Assembly: GCF_001660815.1 (NCBI RefSeq)
Contig: NZ_LYMI01000067.1
Span: 62,001 to 126,000 of the forward strand
DNA from: Xanthomonas nasturtii
GTDB taxonomy: Bacteria; Pseudomonadota; Gammaproteobacteria; Xanthomonadales; Xanthomonadaceae
Direction of reading: 5' to 3'
DNA: 64,000 nucleotides
Positions 1-10,778 of this stretch are shown here, one piece after another; the stretch's first letter is position 1, and each line of letters opens with the position of its first letter. The notes beneath the pieces were generated by a model. That model saw only the letters and a list, made by a program, of their open reading frames with translations. It was not told the DNA's origin and searched no databases. The position numbers and the translations under genes were made by a program.

Positions 1-1
1 C

Positions 2-565
2 GCTGCGGCGACCGACGGCAACGGCGAGCGCAAACCCAATGGCAGGCCCGAACGTCGTCATGACGGCAAGCCCGGCGCGTCGCCGCGTCCGCAGCATCTC
101 AATGCCGACCGCCGCGGCCCCAAGCCGGCACGTACGCGCGAAGATATCGATCTGGCCAAGGCCTATGCCATCCGCGCCCAGCGCGAGAAGGACGAGCGTA
201 TCGAAGCCGAGCGCGTGAAGCAGGAACAAGCACGCCTGCGTCGCGAAGCCAAGGCCAAGCTCGAAGAGCTGCTCAAGGACAAGGGCCTGAATCACGCTGA
301 TGCGGAGATTGCCCGGCATTTCCCGTATGGCGGCAAGATCAAGCGGATCTACGTCACCGCCGACCAGCTCAAGGCACTCAATGCCGGCGAGCTGGGCGTG
401 CTGCAACTCAACGGGCGCTATCTGCTGGTGACCGCCGAGGTGCTGGCCGAGGCCGAAGCGGTGTTCGCACCATCGGTCGCGCTGAAGGTGGACCCCAACG
501 CACCGGCCGGCGACGACCCGTACGCGGACCCCAAGTATCAAGTGCCCGACGACCTGGTCTGGTAA
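2..565 (+). CDS. DUF2058 family protein, 3' part (5' end outside window)
   Basis: The reading frame is open from base 2, so the gene starts upstream of the window; at least 187 residues are visible. The first visible third is low-complexity and rich in Arg, Pro, Gly and Lys. It is followed by a Glu/Lys/Arg-rich helix and a compact C-terminal domain containing HFPYGGKIKRIYVT and a segment ending LVTAEVLAEAE. This resembles DUF2058 (YaiL-like), a basic protein family of uncertain molecular role, sometimes linked to nucleoid or RNA binding. GTG at 215 is in frame but lies inside the conserved helix and is not the real start. A perfect hairpin with a T run follows the stop. Confidence 0.75.
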   Translation, partial: AAATDGNGERKPNGRPERRHDGKPGASPRPQHLNADRRGPKPARTREDIDLAKAYAIRAQREKDERIEAERVKQEQARLRREAKAKLEELLKDKGLNHADAEIARHFPYGGKIKRIYVTADQLKALNAGELGVLQLNGRYLLVTAEVLAEAEAVFAPSVALKVDPNAPAGDDPYADPKYQVPDDLVW

Positions 566-593
566 CACCGCAACGCATGCGGTGTGGTGATGC

Positions 594-618
594 ATGGGCA
601 CCTGCGGGTGCCCATTTT
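594..618 (+). terminator. Rho-independent terminator after the DUF2058 gene
   Basis: Arms ATGGGCACC (594-602) and GGTGCCCAT (607-615) form a perfect 9-bp stem with a TGCG loop, followed by TTTTCTTTG. It lies 28 bp after the stop codon. A weaker hairpin (ACCGCA/TGCGGT) precedes it. Confidence 0.75.
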
Positions 619-934
619 CTTTGTGTTTTCCTGGACCCAAAGAAGGCAGCGATAACGTTCTGGTCGGACCTGCTGCCCCCGGCAGCGTCAACCGAATGGC
701 GGCCATCGATTGTCGGACCCAGCACACGTGCTGGTTCTTGATCACCGTTTCCCATGCAATGGTATCGAGCTAACCGCGACCGGCTGAGCCGAAGACAAGG
801 CCAAGGCGCCGCTATACAAGCCGGTCACGGCGGGCGCGGCACCATGCGCGCCGTCGCCGGTCGATGCAGGTGGATTTATCGTGCCGTGGCGTCGCCCCCT
901 GCTTGCCCGCTCTCTCCTGCCAATGGTGCTGCGT
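619..934. other. Intergenic region, no gene supported
   Basis: About 300 bp between the terminator and the outer-membrane transporter gene. The open frames here, on both strands, are Arg/Pro-rich shadows without family features. No RNA gene or clear operator was seen. Confidence 0.5.
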
Positions 935-1771
935 ATGTCCCTGTCGTCGAACTCCCTGAAATCCCGCGCCGTGGCGGCCGTTGAATCTTGTGCGCTTGGT
1001 CGCGTGCGTGTGCGGGCGCCTCGCCGAACGGTGTCGCGCGCGGTGATGATGCTGGCGCTGTGCGCGGCCAGTGGGCAGGCCGCCGCGCAGGCGGACGATG
1101 CGCCGGCCTTCGACCGTCCTGGCATTCCGTTCGCTGCGGAAACGCTGCAGCCGGGTGCGTTCGCCTGGGAGCAGGGCTTGCCGGATGCGAGCACCGATCG
1201 CAGCGAGGGGCAGCGCACCACTCAATACACCGCCGATACGCTGCTGCGGCTGGGATTGTTTCAGAACGTCGAGTTGCAGCTCGGCAGCGACAGCTACAAC
1301 TGGCAGCATGGCGGTGGTACGCGGGTGCATGGTGGAGGCGACAGCCATGTCGGGTTGAAGGTGGCCTTGCCATCACGTTCGGATGGTTTTCAGTGGGCGG
1401 CGCTGGGTACCTATAGCGTGCCGACCGGCAGCCCGGCGTTCAGTGATGGCTATTCACGCGAACTGGGAGTGACTGCGTCCTGGGATATGCCGCAGCAACG
1501 CGCCATCGCGCTGTATGTCAATTACGCGCGCGACGACGATGGGCACACCTGGACCTTCGCGCCCAATTACACGTTTTTTTCCGGCGAACATTTCAGCAGC
1601 TACGTCGAAGCGGGTTTCGATACCGGCAGCGAGCATTCGCGCGTCGCCGGTGCGGGTGGCGCCTGGCAACTGCCGCACGCGATGCAGCTGGACGTGTCGG
1701 TGCTGCGTGGCCTGACGTCGGAAAGCCCGGATTGGCAGGGCGGCATCGGGTTGTCGATCGCGTTTCAGTAA
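935..1771 (+). CDS. Outer-membrane transporter-like protein (phenol MetA-pathway / DUF13557 type)
   Basis: A secreted beta-barrel-like protein. The leader has an Arg-rich stretch, then MMLALCAASGQAAAQA with a likely signal peptidase I site before DDAP. The mature part starts with the FDRPGIPFAAETLQPG region usual in this family, which uses alternating hydrophobic strands and often ends in an aromatic residue; this one ends in ..LSIAFQ. The frame is open from GTG 881; ATG at 923, 935 and 1046 are in frame. 935 is chosen as a compromise; 1046 would give a minimal signal peptide. The name comes from the Pfam family MetA-pathway of phenol degradation, but no degradation genes are nearby and the substrate is unknown. 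It appears to be a single-gene unit. Confidence 0.6.
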   Translation: MSLSSNSLKSRAVAAVESCALGRVRVRAPRRTVSRAVMMLALCAASGQAAAQADDAPAFDRPGIPFAAETLQPGAFAWEQGLPDASTDRSEGQRTTQYTADTLLRLGLFQNVELQLGSDSYNWQHGGGTRVHGGGDSHVGLKVALPSRSDGFQWAALGTYSVPTGSPAFSDGYSRELGVTASWDMPQQRAIALYVNYARDDDGHTWTFAPNYTFFSGEHFSSYVEAGFDTGSEHSRVAGAGGAWQLPHAMQLDVSVLRGLTSESPDWQGGIGLSIAFQ

Positions 1772-1889
1772 GTGCGCCAAGCCGCTGAACGATCGTCGCT
1801 TGCCAGACCGCGTTACGCGCTGAGGCGCATTCGGGTGCGTGAGCGCCTATGTTGCACTGCCGCATGCATTGGGGGCCTGGAAAAGGCCT

Positions 1890-1907
1890 AATTGGATCGA
1901 TCCAATT
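1890..1907. promoter_or_regulatory. Perfect 18-bp LacI-type operator
   Basis: AATTGGATCGATCCAATT is a perfect palindrome with the central CG typical of LacI-family operators. It ends 2 bp before the ATG at 1910 of the LacI-family gene, so the gene product probably represses its own promoter and the downstream sugar operon. That the regulator binds here is inferred from position and symmetry. Confidence 0.75.
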
Positions 1908-1909
1908 TG

Positions 1910-3085
1910 ATGCCAATGCATGCGCATTTCTTCCAACGCAAGGCGTGCCGCGTGACGCCTGCCAAGCCGACATCCACGACGACGGAGGACGCCGACGCAC
2001 TACGCGTGCGCCGCACAGCGGTGACCTTGCGCGATATCGCAGGCGCCATCGGCGTGTCGCGGGCGACGGTGTCGCTGGTGCTGCGTGGCAGCCCGTTGGT
2101 GCACGCGAGCACGCGAGCGCGCGTCGAAGCCGAGCTGGATCGGCAGAATTATGTCTACAACCGTGCTGCGGCCAACCTGCGCCGGCGCACCTCGTCCAGC
2201 ATCGCGCTGGTCATCAACGATCTGTCCAACCCGTTCTTTGCGGAGTTTGCCGCCGGTGTCGATGAGGCCTTGGGCGCGGCCGGTTATGTGACGCTGCTCG
2301 GCAGCACCGGCGAATCGACGCAACGCCAGCAGGCAGTGCTCGCTTCGCTGATGGAGCACACGCCAGCGGGCATCATTTTATCGCCGGCCGAAGGTAGCCA
2401 GGCGCAGGCGCTGACCCAGGTGCTCGGCCGCCAACGCAACGTGGTGTTGTTCAACCGTGAGGTGGAGGGCACGCACTGGGATCTGCTGGCGCTGGACAAC
2501 GCGCAGGGCGCATTGCTGGCCTGCACGCATCTGATCGCACAAGGGCATCGGCGCATCGTGTTTTTCGGCGGGCATGCCGAGTCCAGTTCCTGCCGTCAGC
2601 GCCGCGCCGGCTACGCGCGTGCGATGGAGGCGGCAGGCCTGGAAACGCATTACGTCGAGTCCGCACCTAACCGCCAGGACGCTGCGCTGTGCGGCGCGCG
2701 CATGCTGGGCAGCGCTGCGCAGGCTGCAACCGCTGCGGTCTGCTACAACGACAGCGTCGCGCTCGGCCTGATGGCGGCATTGGCGATGCAGGGCATCGTG
2801 CCGGGCCGCGATTTTGCGGTGACCGGTTTCGACGACATCGCCGAAGCGGCATTGTTCACGCCTGCATTGACCACCCTGGCTGCCGACCCGCGCGCGCGTG
2901 GCAGACAGGCCGCGCAACTGGTGCTGCAACGGATCGGTAGCCCCGACCTCGCTTCGCAGCAGCTGACCGCGGCAGTCGCCTTGAAGATTCGTGCGAGCAG
3001 CGCGTGCGCGCCGTCAGCGCAAATTTCAGCATCTCCCCCAAGCAGCACCTCCGCCCATTCCCCCACCAAGGCCTCAGGCCGCTGA
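1910..3085 (+). CDS. LacI-family transcriptional regulator of the adjacent sugar operon
   Basis: 391 aa. The helix-turn-helix (VTLRDIAGAIGVSRATVSL) starts near residue 38, after an unusually long N-terminal tail. A PurR/GalR-type periplasmic-binding fold follows, with NDLSNPFFAEF, CYNDSVALGLM and VTGFDDIAEAALFTPALTT. The TTG at 1892 lies inside the operator and is unlikely. ATG 1910 or 1916 follow the palindrome directly with no Shine-Dalgarno site, so the mRNA may be leaderless or translation may begin at an in-frame GTG nearer the HTH (2006 or 2021). The gene heads a same-strand cluster with a sugar permease, a sugar kinase and an AGE-family isomerase, so the inducer is probably a sugar or sugar phosphate of that pathway; mannose is the best guess. 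C-terminal residues after about 365 are low-complexity Ser/Pro. Confidence 0.85.
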   Translation: MPMHAHFFQRKACRVTPAKPTSTTTEDADALRVRRTAVTLRDIAGAIGVSRATVSLVLRGSPLVHASTRARVEAELDRQNYVYNRAAANLRRRTSSSIALVINDLSNPFFAEFAAGVDEALGAAGYVTLLGSTGESTQRQQAVLASLMEHTPAGIILSPAEGSQAQALTQVLGRQRNVVLFNREVEGTHWDLLALDNAQGALLACTHLIAQGHRRIVFFGGHAESSSCRQRRAGYARAMEAAGLETHYVESAPNRQDAALCGARMLGSAAQAATAAVCYNDSVALGLMAALAMQGIVPGRDFAVTGFDDIAEAALFTPALTTLAADPRARGRQAAQLVLQRIGSPDLASQQLTAAVALKIRASSACAPSAQISASPPSSTSAHSPTKASGR

Positions 3086-3098
3086 CCAGGCAATCCCT

Positions 3099-4409
3099 AT
3101 GGTTTCCCTTTCCACGCAATCCTCCGTGCCCAGCGGCAACAAGGCGCCCGTCAACAACGGCGTCGCGTTGTCGGTGGTCACCACGATCTTCTTCATGTGG
3201 GGCTTTCTCACCTGCCTCAACGACATCCTGATTCCGCATTTGAAAGCGGTGTTCGAACTCAACTTCGCGCAGGCGATGCTGGTGCAGTTCACCTTCTTCG
3301 GTGCGTATTTCCTGATGTCGCTGCCGGCCGGTTGGCTGGTGAACCGGTTGGGCTACAAGCAGGGCATCGTGGCCGGGTTGGCGGTGGCAGCGGTCGGCGC
3401 ACTGGGCTTCTGGCCTGCGGCGGAACTGCGCGTGTACGGCGCATTTCTCGGCGCATTGTTCGTGCTGGCCACCGGCATCACCATCTTGCAGGTAGCGGCG
3501 AATCCGTACGTCGCCCTGCTGGGTCCCGAGCGCAGTGCATCCAGCCGTTTGACCCTGGCGCAGGCGCTCAACTCGCTGGGCACCGCGATCGCGCCGCTGT
3601 TGGGTGGCTGGTTGATCCTGTCCAACACGGTGATGAGCGGCGACCAGCTCAAGGCCTTGCCGGAAGCCGAGCAACTGGCTTATCGCGTGCAGGAAGCGCA
3701 GGCGGTGCAGGGGCCTTATATCGGCCTGGGCATCGTATTGTTCCTGCTGGCGATCTTCGTGTTTCTGTTCCGTCTGCCGGCGCTGACAGATGCAAGCGCA
3801 CAGAAGGAACAGAGCACGCATTCCCTGCTCGATGCCCTGCGTCACCCGCATGTGCGCTTCGGTGTACTGGCGATCTTTTTCTATGTCGGTGCGGAAGTGG
3901 CGATCGGCAGCCTGATGGTCAATTACTTCTCGTTGCCGCAGATCGGCGGCTTCACCGAGCGTGAGGCGACCACGTATGTGTCGGCATATTGGACGTTGGC
4001 GATGATCGGTCGTTTCATCGGCTCGGCGCTGCTGGCCAAATTGTCGCCGCGCGTGTTGTTGTCGGTGTTCGCTGCGATCAATGCGCTGCTGCTCGGCCTG
4101 ACCATGGCCAGCGGCGGCATGCTGGCGGTGTATGCGCTGGTGGCGATCGGCCTATTCAATTCGATCATGTTCCCGACCATCTTCACCCTGGGCATCGAGC
4201 GGCTTGGTGCGCTGACCGGGCGTGCGTCGAGCCTGTTGATCATGGCCATTGTCGGCGGCGCCATCGTGCCGTATCTGCAGGGCCTGCTCGCCGACCGCAT
4301 CGGCCTGCATGAGTCGTTCGTGTTGCCGCTGCTGTGCTACCTGTACATCGTGTTCTACGGCATCTGGGGTTCGCGTTTGCGCGGCGCACTGGCGGAGGCA
4401 CGCGCATGA
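3099..4409 (+). CDS. MFS sugar permease, FucP/GluP (glucose/galactose/fucose) type
   Basis: 436 aa with about 12 membrane segments. The N-terminal TTIFFMWGFLTCLNDILIPH is the signature of the fucose/glucose-galactose H+ symporter group (FHS). LQVAANPYVALLG and the central RLPALTDA loop are also typical. The start is ATG 3099, since the upstream extension is Pro-rich and overlaps the regulator. It lies 13 bp after the regulator and overlaps the kinase by ATGA, so it is co-transcribed and translationally coupled. It sits in the inner membrane and should import the monosaccharide consumed by the next two enzymes. Substrate specificity within FHS cannot be read from sequence; context suggests mannose or fructose. 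Confidence 0.88.
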   Translation: MVSLSTQSSVPSGNKAPVNNGVALSVVTTIFFMWGFLTCLNDILIPHLKAVFELNFAQAMLVQFTFFGAYFLMSLPAGWLVNRLGYKQGIVAGLAVAAVGALGFWPAAELRVYGAFLGALFVLATGITILQVAANPYVALLGPERSASSRLTLAQALNSLGTAIAPLLGGWLILSNTVMSGDQLKALPEAEQLAYRVQEAQAVQGPYIGLGIVLFLLAIFVFLFRLPALTDASAQKEQSTHSLLDALRHPHVRFGVLAIFFYVGAEVAIGSLMVNYFSLPQIGGFTEREATTYVSAYWTLAMIGRFIGSALLAKLSPRVLLSVFAAINALLLGLTMASGGMLAVYALVAIGLFNSIMFPTIFTLGIERLGALTGRASSLLIMAIVGGAIVPYLQGLLADRIGLHESFVLPLLCYLYIVFYGIWGSRLRGALAEARA

Positions 4410-5392
4410 GTGCGGTCAAGAACCAGGTGATCTGCTTCGGCGAAGCCTTGATCGACATGCTGGCCTTGCCACAGGCCAGCACCGACGATGCGCGCACCTT
4501 CGCGCAGTATGCTGGCGGTGCGCCGGCCAACGTGGCTGTCGCTGTGGCAAAGCTCGGCGGTGCGGCCCATTTTGTCGGCATGCTCGGGCGCGACATGTTC
4601 GGCGACTTCCTGCTGCAGAGCCTGCAGCAGGCCGGCGTGGTGACCGATGGCATCGTGCGTACCGATCAGGCCAAGACTGCGCTGGCGTTCGTTGCGCTGG
4701 ACGAAGCGGGCGAGCGCAGTTTCAGCTTCTACCGCCCGCCCGCAGCGGATCTGCTGTTCCGCCCCGAGCACTTTGCCGCCGATGGCTTCGCGCAGGCGGC
4801 GGTGCTGCACGTGTGTTCCAACAGCATGACCGAGCCGGAGATTGCGCAGTGCACGCTCGACGGCATGCGCCGTGCGCGCGCCGGTGGTGCCATCGTCAGC
4901 CTCGACCTCAACCTGCGCCCGATGCTGTGGCCGCAGGACGTGAACCCGGCGCCGGTGCTGTGGGAAGCATTGGCCCTGGCCGACGTGGTCAAGCTCTCGC
5001 GCGAAGAGCTCGACTATCTGGCCGGAACGCTGGACAGCGATGCCAGCGCAGTGACGCAGAAACTGTGGCAAGGCAACGCGACCTGGCTGCTGGTCACCGA
5101 TGGTGGCGGCCCCGTGCACTGGCAGACCCGCACCGATTCCGGCCAGGTCCCCGCGTTCACTGTGCAGGTGCGCGACAGCACTGCGGCGGGTGACGCGTTT
5201 GTTGGTGGTCTGCTGTATCAGCTGGCTGCGCGCGCGTCCTCGCTGGAGCAGCTATGTGGCGATCCAGCGGCAATGCACGAGGTAATCCGGTTTGCTGCCG
5301 CGGTCGGTGCGCTGGCAGTGACGCGCAAGGGCGCGTTCGCGGCGATGCCCGGCATCGATGATGTCCATTCTCTGATCCAGGAACAAGCATGA
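4406..5392 (+). CDS. PfkB-family sugar kinase (fructokinase/mannokinase-like)
   Basis: 328 aa. It has the PfkB N-terminal signature (ICFGEALIDM, then GGAPANVAVAVAKLGG) and the C-terminal signature DSTAAGDAFVGGLLY near residue 257, where Asp263 is the expected catalytic base. The usual GAGD is AAGD here, a conservative change at the anion hole. It overlaps its neighbours by ATGA at both ends (4406-4409 and 5389-5392). Predicted reaction: ATP-dependent phosphorylation of fructose to fructose-6-phosphate. With the isomerase next door this completes mannose to fructose to F6P. The ribokinase/KDG-kinase branches share the fold, but the two signatures and the operon fit fructokinase best. Confidence 0.85.
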   Translation: MSAVKNQVICFGEALIDMLALPQASTDDARTFAQYAGGAPANVAVAVAKLGGAAHFVGMLGRDMFGDFLLQSLQQAGVVTDGIVRTDQAKTALAFVALDEAGERSFSFYRPPAADLLFRPEHFAADGFAQAAVLHVCSNSMTEPEIAQCTLDGMRRARAGGAIVSLDLNLRPMLWPQDVNPAPVLWEALALADVVKLSREELDYLAGTLDSDASAVTQKLWQGNATWLLVTDGGGPVHWQTRTDSGQVPAFTVQVRDSTAAGDAFVGGLLYQLAARASSLEQLCGDPAAMHEVIRFAAAVGALAVTRKGAFAAMPGIDDVHSLIQEQA

Positions 5393-6594
5393 GCCGTTTG
5401 CCTGCAACACCCGCACCCGATTTCCGTTCGGCTGACGTTTTGCGCCAGCACATCGCCGACACCATGGCGTTCTACCATCCACGCGCGATCGACCCGGCGG
5501 GCGGGTTTTTCCAGTACTTTCGCGATGACGGCTCCATCTACGACGCCGGGCATCGGCATCTGGTGAGCAGCACGCGTTTCGTTTTCAACTACGCGATGGC
5601 TTATCGCGAGTTCGGCGATGCCGCGTATCTAGAGGCGGTCCGGCACGGGCTGGACTATCTGCGCAACGTGCATCGCAATCCGCAAACCGGCGGTTATGCG
5701 TGGACACTGCGCGATGGCGTGGTCGAAGACGACATGAATCACTGCTACGGCGTGGCCTTCGTGCTGCTGGCGTATTCGTGCGGCCTGAAGGTCGGCGTCG
5801 ACGAGGCGCGTGGGTGGATGGACGAAACCTGGCAGCTGCTGGAAAAACACTTCTGGGAAGCGGAGTTCGGCCTGTATCGCGACGAAGCCGATGCGCAGTT
5901 CAACTTCACCAGTTACCGCGGTCAGAACGCCAACATGCACATGTGCGAGGCGATGATCGCCGCGTACGAGGCCAGCGGCGAACAGCGCTATCTTGATCGC
6001 GCACTGCTGCTGGCCGACAACATGACCCGGCGCCAGGCGGCCAAGGCCGATGGGCTGGTGTGGGAGCATTACGATCTGCAGTGGAATATCGATTGGGATT
6101 ACAACCGCGACAATCCCAAGCACCTGTTCCGCCCGTGGGGCTTTCAGCCGGGCCATCAGACCGAATGGGCCAAGTTGCTGATGCTGCTGGATCGGTATGC
6201 GCCGGCCGACTGGTTGCTGCCGACTGCGCAGCACCTGTTCGATGTGGCAGTGGAGCGCTCATGGGATGCGCAGCGCGGTGGGCTGTATTACGGCTTCGAT
6301 CCCGATGGCAATGTCTGCGACGACGACAAGTATTTCTGGGTGCAGGCCGAGTCGTTGGCTGCTGCCGCGTTGCTGGCCCAGCGCAGTGGCGATGATCGCT
6401 ACTGGCAGTGGTACGACAAGCTGTGGGCCTATTCGTGGGCGCACATGATCGACCATCAGTACGGCGCGTGGTATCGCATACTGGATGCGGACAACCGCAA
6501 GTACAGCGATGAGAAAAGCCCGGCAGGCAAGACCGATTACCACACCATGGGCGCGTGCCACGAAGTCTTGAACGTGCTGCGGCCGGCAGTTTGA
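5389..6594 (+). CDS. AGE-family sugar isomerase/epimerase, probable D-mannose isomerase
   Basis: 401 aa, the normal length for the N-acylglucosamine 2-epimerase (alpha/alpha)6-barrel family. Visible family segments are GGFFQYF, NMHMCEAMIAAYEASGE, PGHQTEWAKLLML and YHTMGACHEVL, which hold the conserved His and Glu/Trp residues of the active-site cleft. It is coupled by ATGA to the sugar kinase. Family members include GlcNAc 2-epimerase, cellobiose 2-epimerase, YihS and mannose isomerase. The neighbouring fructokinase and permease favour conversion of D-mannose to D-fructose. Mannose isomerase activity is known from xanthomonads, but this protein's assignment is an inference. It is the last gene of the operon. 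Confidence 0.78.
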   Translation: MSRLPATPAPDFRSADVLRQHIADTMAFYHPRAIDPAGGFFQYFRDDGSIYDAGHRHLVSSTRFVFNYAMAYREFGDAAYLEAVRHGLDYLRNVHRNPQTGGYAWTLRDGVVEDDMNHCYGVAFVLLAYSCGLKVGVDEARGWMDETWQLLEKHFWEAEFGLYRDEADAQFNFTSYRGQNANMHMCEAMIAAYEASGEQRYLDRALLLADNMTRRQAAKADGLVWEHYDLQWNIDWDYNRDNPKHLFRPWGFQPGHQTEWAKLLMLLDRYAPADWLLPTAQHLFDVAVERSWDAQRGGLYYGFDPDGNVCDDDKYFWVQAESLAAAALLAQRSGDDRYWQWYDKLWAYSWAHMIDHQYGAWYRILDADNRKYSDEKSPAGKTDYHTMGACHEVLNVLRPAV

Positions 6595-6641
6595 TACTGG
6601 TGTGATCGACGCGCTGCCGCGCAATGCGGTAGCGCTACCGG

Positions 6642-6708
6642 GTAGCAGCGCCCTTGGGCGCGATTGGGCCTTACAGATAACGCCCATCGCGCCCAAGGGC
6701 GCTCCTAC
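6642..6708. repeat. GTAG-type REP-like inverted pair between convergent genes
   Basis: Arms 6642-6669 and 6682-6708 are near-perfect inverted copies that begin GTAG and end CTAC. Each arm holds its own GCGCCC-TT-GGGCGC hairpin. The element sits between the convergent sugar operon and metH, the usual niche of REP elements, and could also stop transcription from both sides. It is homologous to 13149-13216 but with compensated stem bases. Confidence 0.75.
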
Positions 6709-6724
6709 GATACCCGCGGTGGCC

Positions 6725-9495
<2,771 letters not shown>

Positions 9496-9499
<4 letters not shown>

Positions 9500-9648
9500 G
9501 CAAAGCCCAGGCAGAAAGACGGCTGCGCGCGCCGCGGGGAAGAGGACTGCAAACCAAACACGCCCAACCGCTGCGGATCAGCGCTGCTTTTCGCCAGCGC
9601 ATTCGGCAAGTACGGTGCGCAGCGCGGCTGTTGGCGCGGTGTGCTCAT
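9496..9648 (-). CDS. 50-codon ORF coupled between the two metH genes (function unknown, may be vestigial)
   Basis: The ORF begins [10 protein letters not shown]. Its ATG overlaps the upstream metH stop as TGATG, and its TGA overlaps the downstream metH ATG as ATGA, so ribosomes could pass through all three. The first 15 bp (9634-9648) match the start of the downstream metH gene (9485-9499) at 13 positions, so metH-C appears to have two start copies 149 bp apart. No domain is recognised. It could be a small real peptide, a translational bridge, or residue of an insertion that separated the two MetH parts. Confidence 0.4.
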
Positions 9649-10778
9649 CACGCTGCCAGCTCCTGCGCACCGGGCAACTGCCGCGGCGGCAGATCCGCTA
9701 CCGCTTCGGCAATGGCGCGGATGTGGTCCGGCGAGGTGCCGCAGCATCCGCCGACCAGATTGAGCAGGCCGGATTGCGCGAATTCGCGCAGCGTCTCGGC
9801 CATTTCCTCCGGTGTTTCGTCGTATTCGCCGAAGGCATTTGGCAAACCGGCGTTCGGATGCGCGCTTACATAGGCGTCGGCGATCTGCGCCAGCGTTTCC
9901 ACATGCGGGCGCAGATCCTTGGCGCCCAGCGCGCAATTTAAACCCACCGAAAGCGGCTGCCCGTGCGCGACCGAGGCATAGAACGCCTCTGCCGTCTGTC
10001 CGGACAAGGTGCGCCCGGAAGCATCGGTAATGGTGCCGGAGATCATCACCGGCAAGCGTCCGCCACGTGCTTCAAAGACCTCTTCGATCGCATACAACGC
10101 GGCCTTGGCATTGAGCGTGTCGAAGATGGTCTCCACCATCAGCGTATCGGCACCGCCGTCGATCAAGCCGTCGATGGCTTCGCGATAGGTTTCGCGCAGC
10201 GCATCGAAACTGGTGTTGCGGTAGCCGGGGTCGTTGACGTCCGGGCTGATCGAGGCGGTACGGCTGGTGGGGCCGAGCACGCCGATCACAAAGCGCGGCT
10301 TGTGCGGTGTCAATGCCTCGACGGCATCGCAGCACGCACGCGCCACCTGCGCGCCGGCCTTGTTCAACTCGTACACCAGATGTTCCAGGTGATAGTCGGC
10401 CTGGCTCACCGAAGTGGCGTTGAAGGTATTGGTTTCCAGCAGATCGGCGCCTGCATCCAGATAGGCGCGGTGGATGCCGGCGATGATCTCGGGGCGGCTC
10501 AACAACAACAGATCGTTGTTGCCCTTGAGGTCGTGGCCTTCCGGCGCATGGGCATGGTCGCAACCGGGGCCGTGCGCATGCGCGCTGTCGTAGCCGTCGG
10601 CAAAGCGACTGCCCCGATAATCGGACTCTTGCAGATCGTGGCGCTGGATCATGGTGCCCATCGCCCCATCGATGATGAGGATGCGTTCGGCCAGCGCGGC
10701 GGTGAGTTTGGCCGCGCGCTCGGGGTGCAACCAGGGCAGCGCGTGCGCGATGGGGGAGTGGAGTGCTGCAGGCGTCAT
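9648..10778 (-). CDS. metH: Methionine synthase, N-terminal polypeptide (homocysteine S-methyltransferase domain)
   Basis: 376 aa matching the first domain of E. coli Met[15 protein letters not shown] at the start, GLNCALG and [13 protein letters not shown] near the C-terminus, giving the three zinc-binding cysteines that activate homocysteine. It ends in the PPRQLPG linker, exactly where the E. coli protein continues into the pterin domain; here that continues as a separate gene after a 50-codon ORF. A His/Gly-rich stretch ([17 protein letters not shown]) near residues 66-82 looks like a metal-binding insertion. The ATG overlaps the upstream regulator's stop (ATGA), so it is translationally coupled to it. 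Confidence 0.92.
   Translation of the reverse strand: MTPAALHSPIAHALPWLHPERAAKLTAALAERILIIDGAMGTMIQRHDLQESDYRGSRFADGYDSAHAHGPGCDHAHAPEGHDLKGNNDLLLLSRPEIIAGIHRAYLDAGADLLETNTFNATSVSQADYHLEHLVYELNKAGAQVARACCDAVEALTPHKPRFVIGVLGPTSRTASISPDVNDPGYRNTSFDALRETYREAIDGLIDGGADTLMVETIFDTLNAKAALYAIEEVFEARGGRLPVMISGTITDASGRTLSGQTAEAFYASVAHGQPLSVGLNCALGAKDLRPHVETLAQIADAYVSAHPNAGLPNAFGEYDETPEEMAETLREFAQSGLLNLVGGCCGTSPDHIRAIAEAVADLPPRQLPGAQELAA

Noticed and set aside
1892-1909. TTG start of the LacI-family regulator
   Set aside because: It lies inside the perfect operator, so ATG 1910 or later is preferred.
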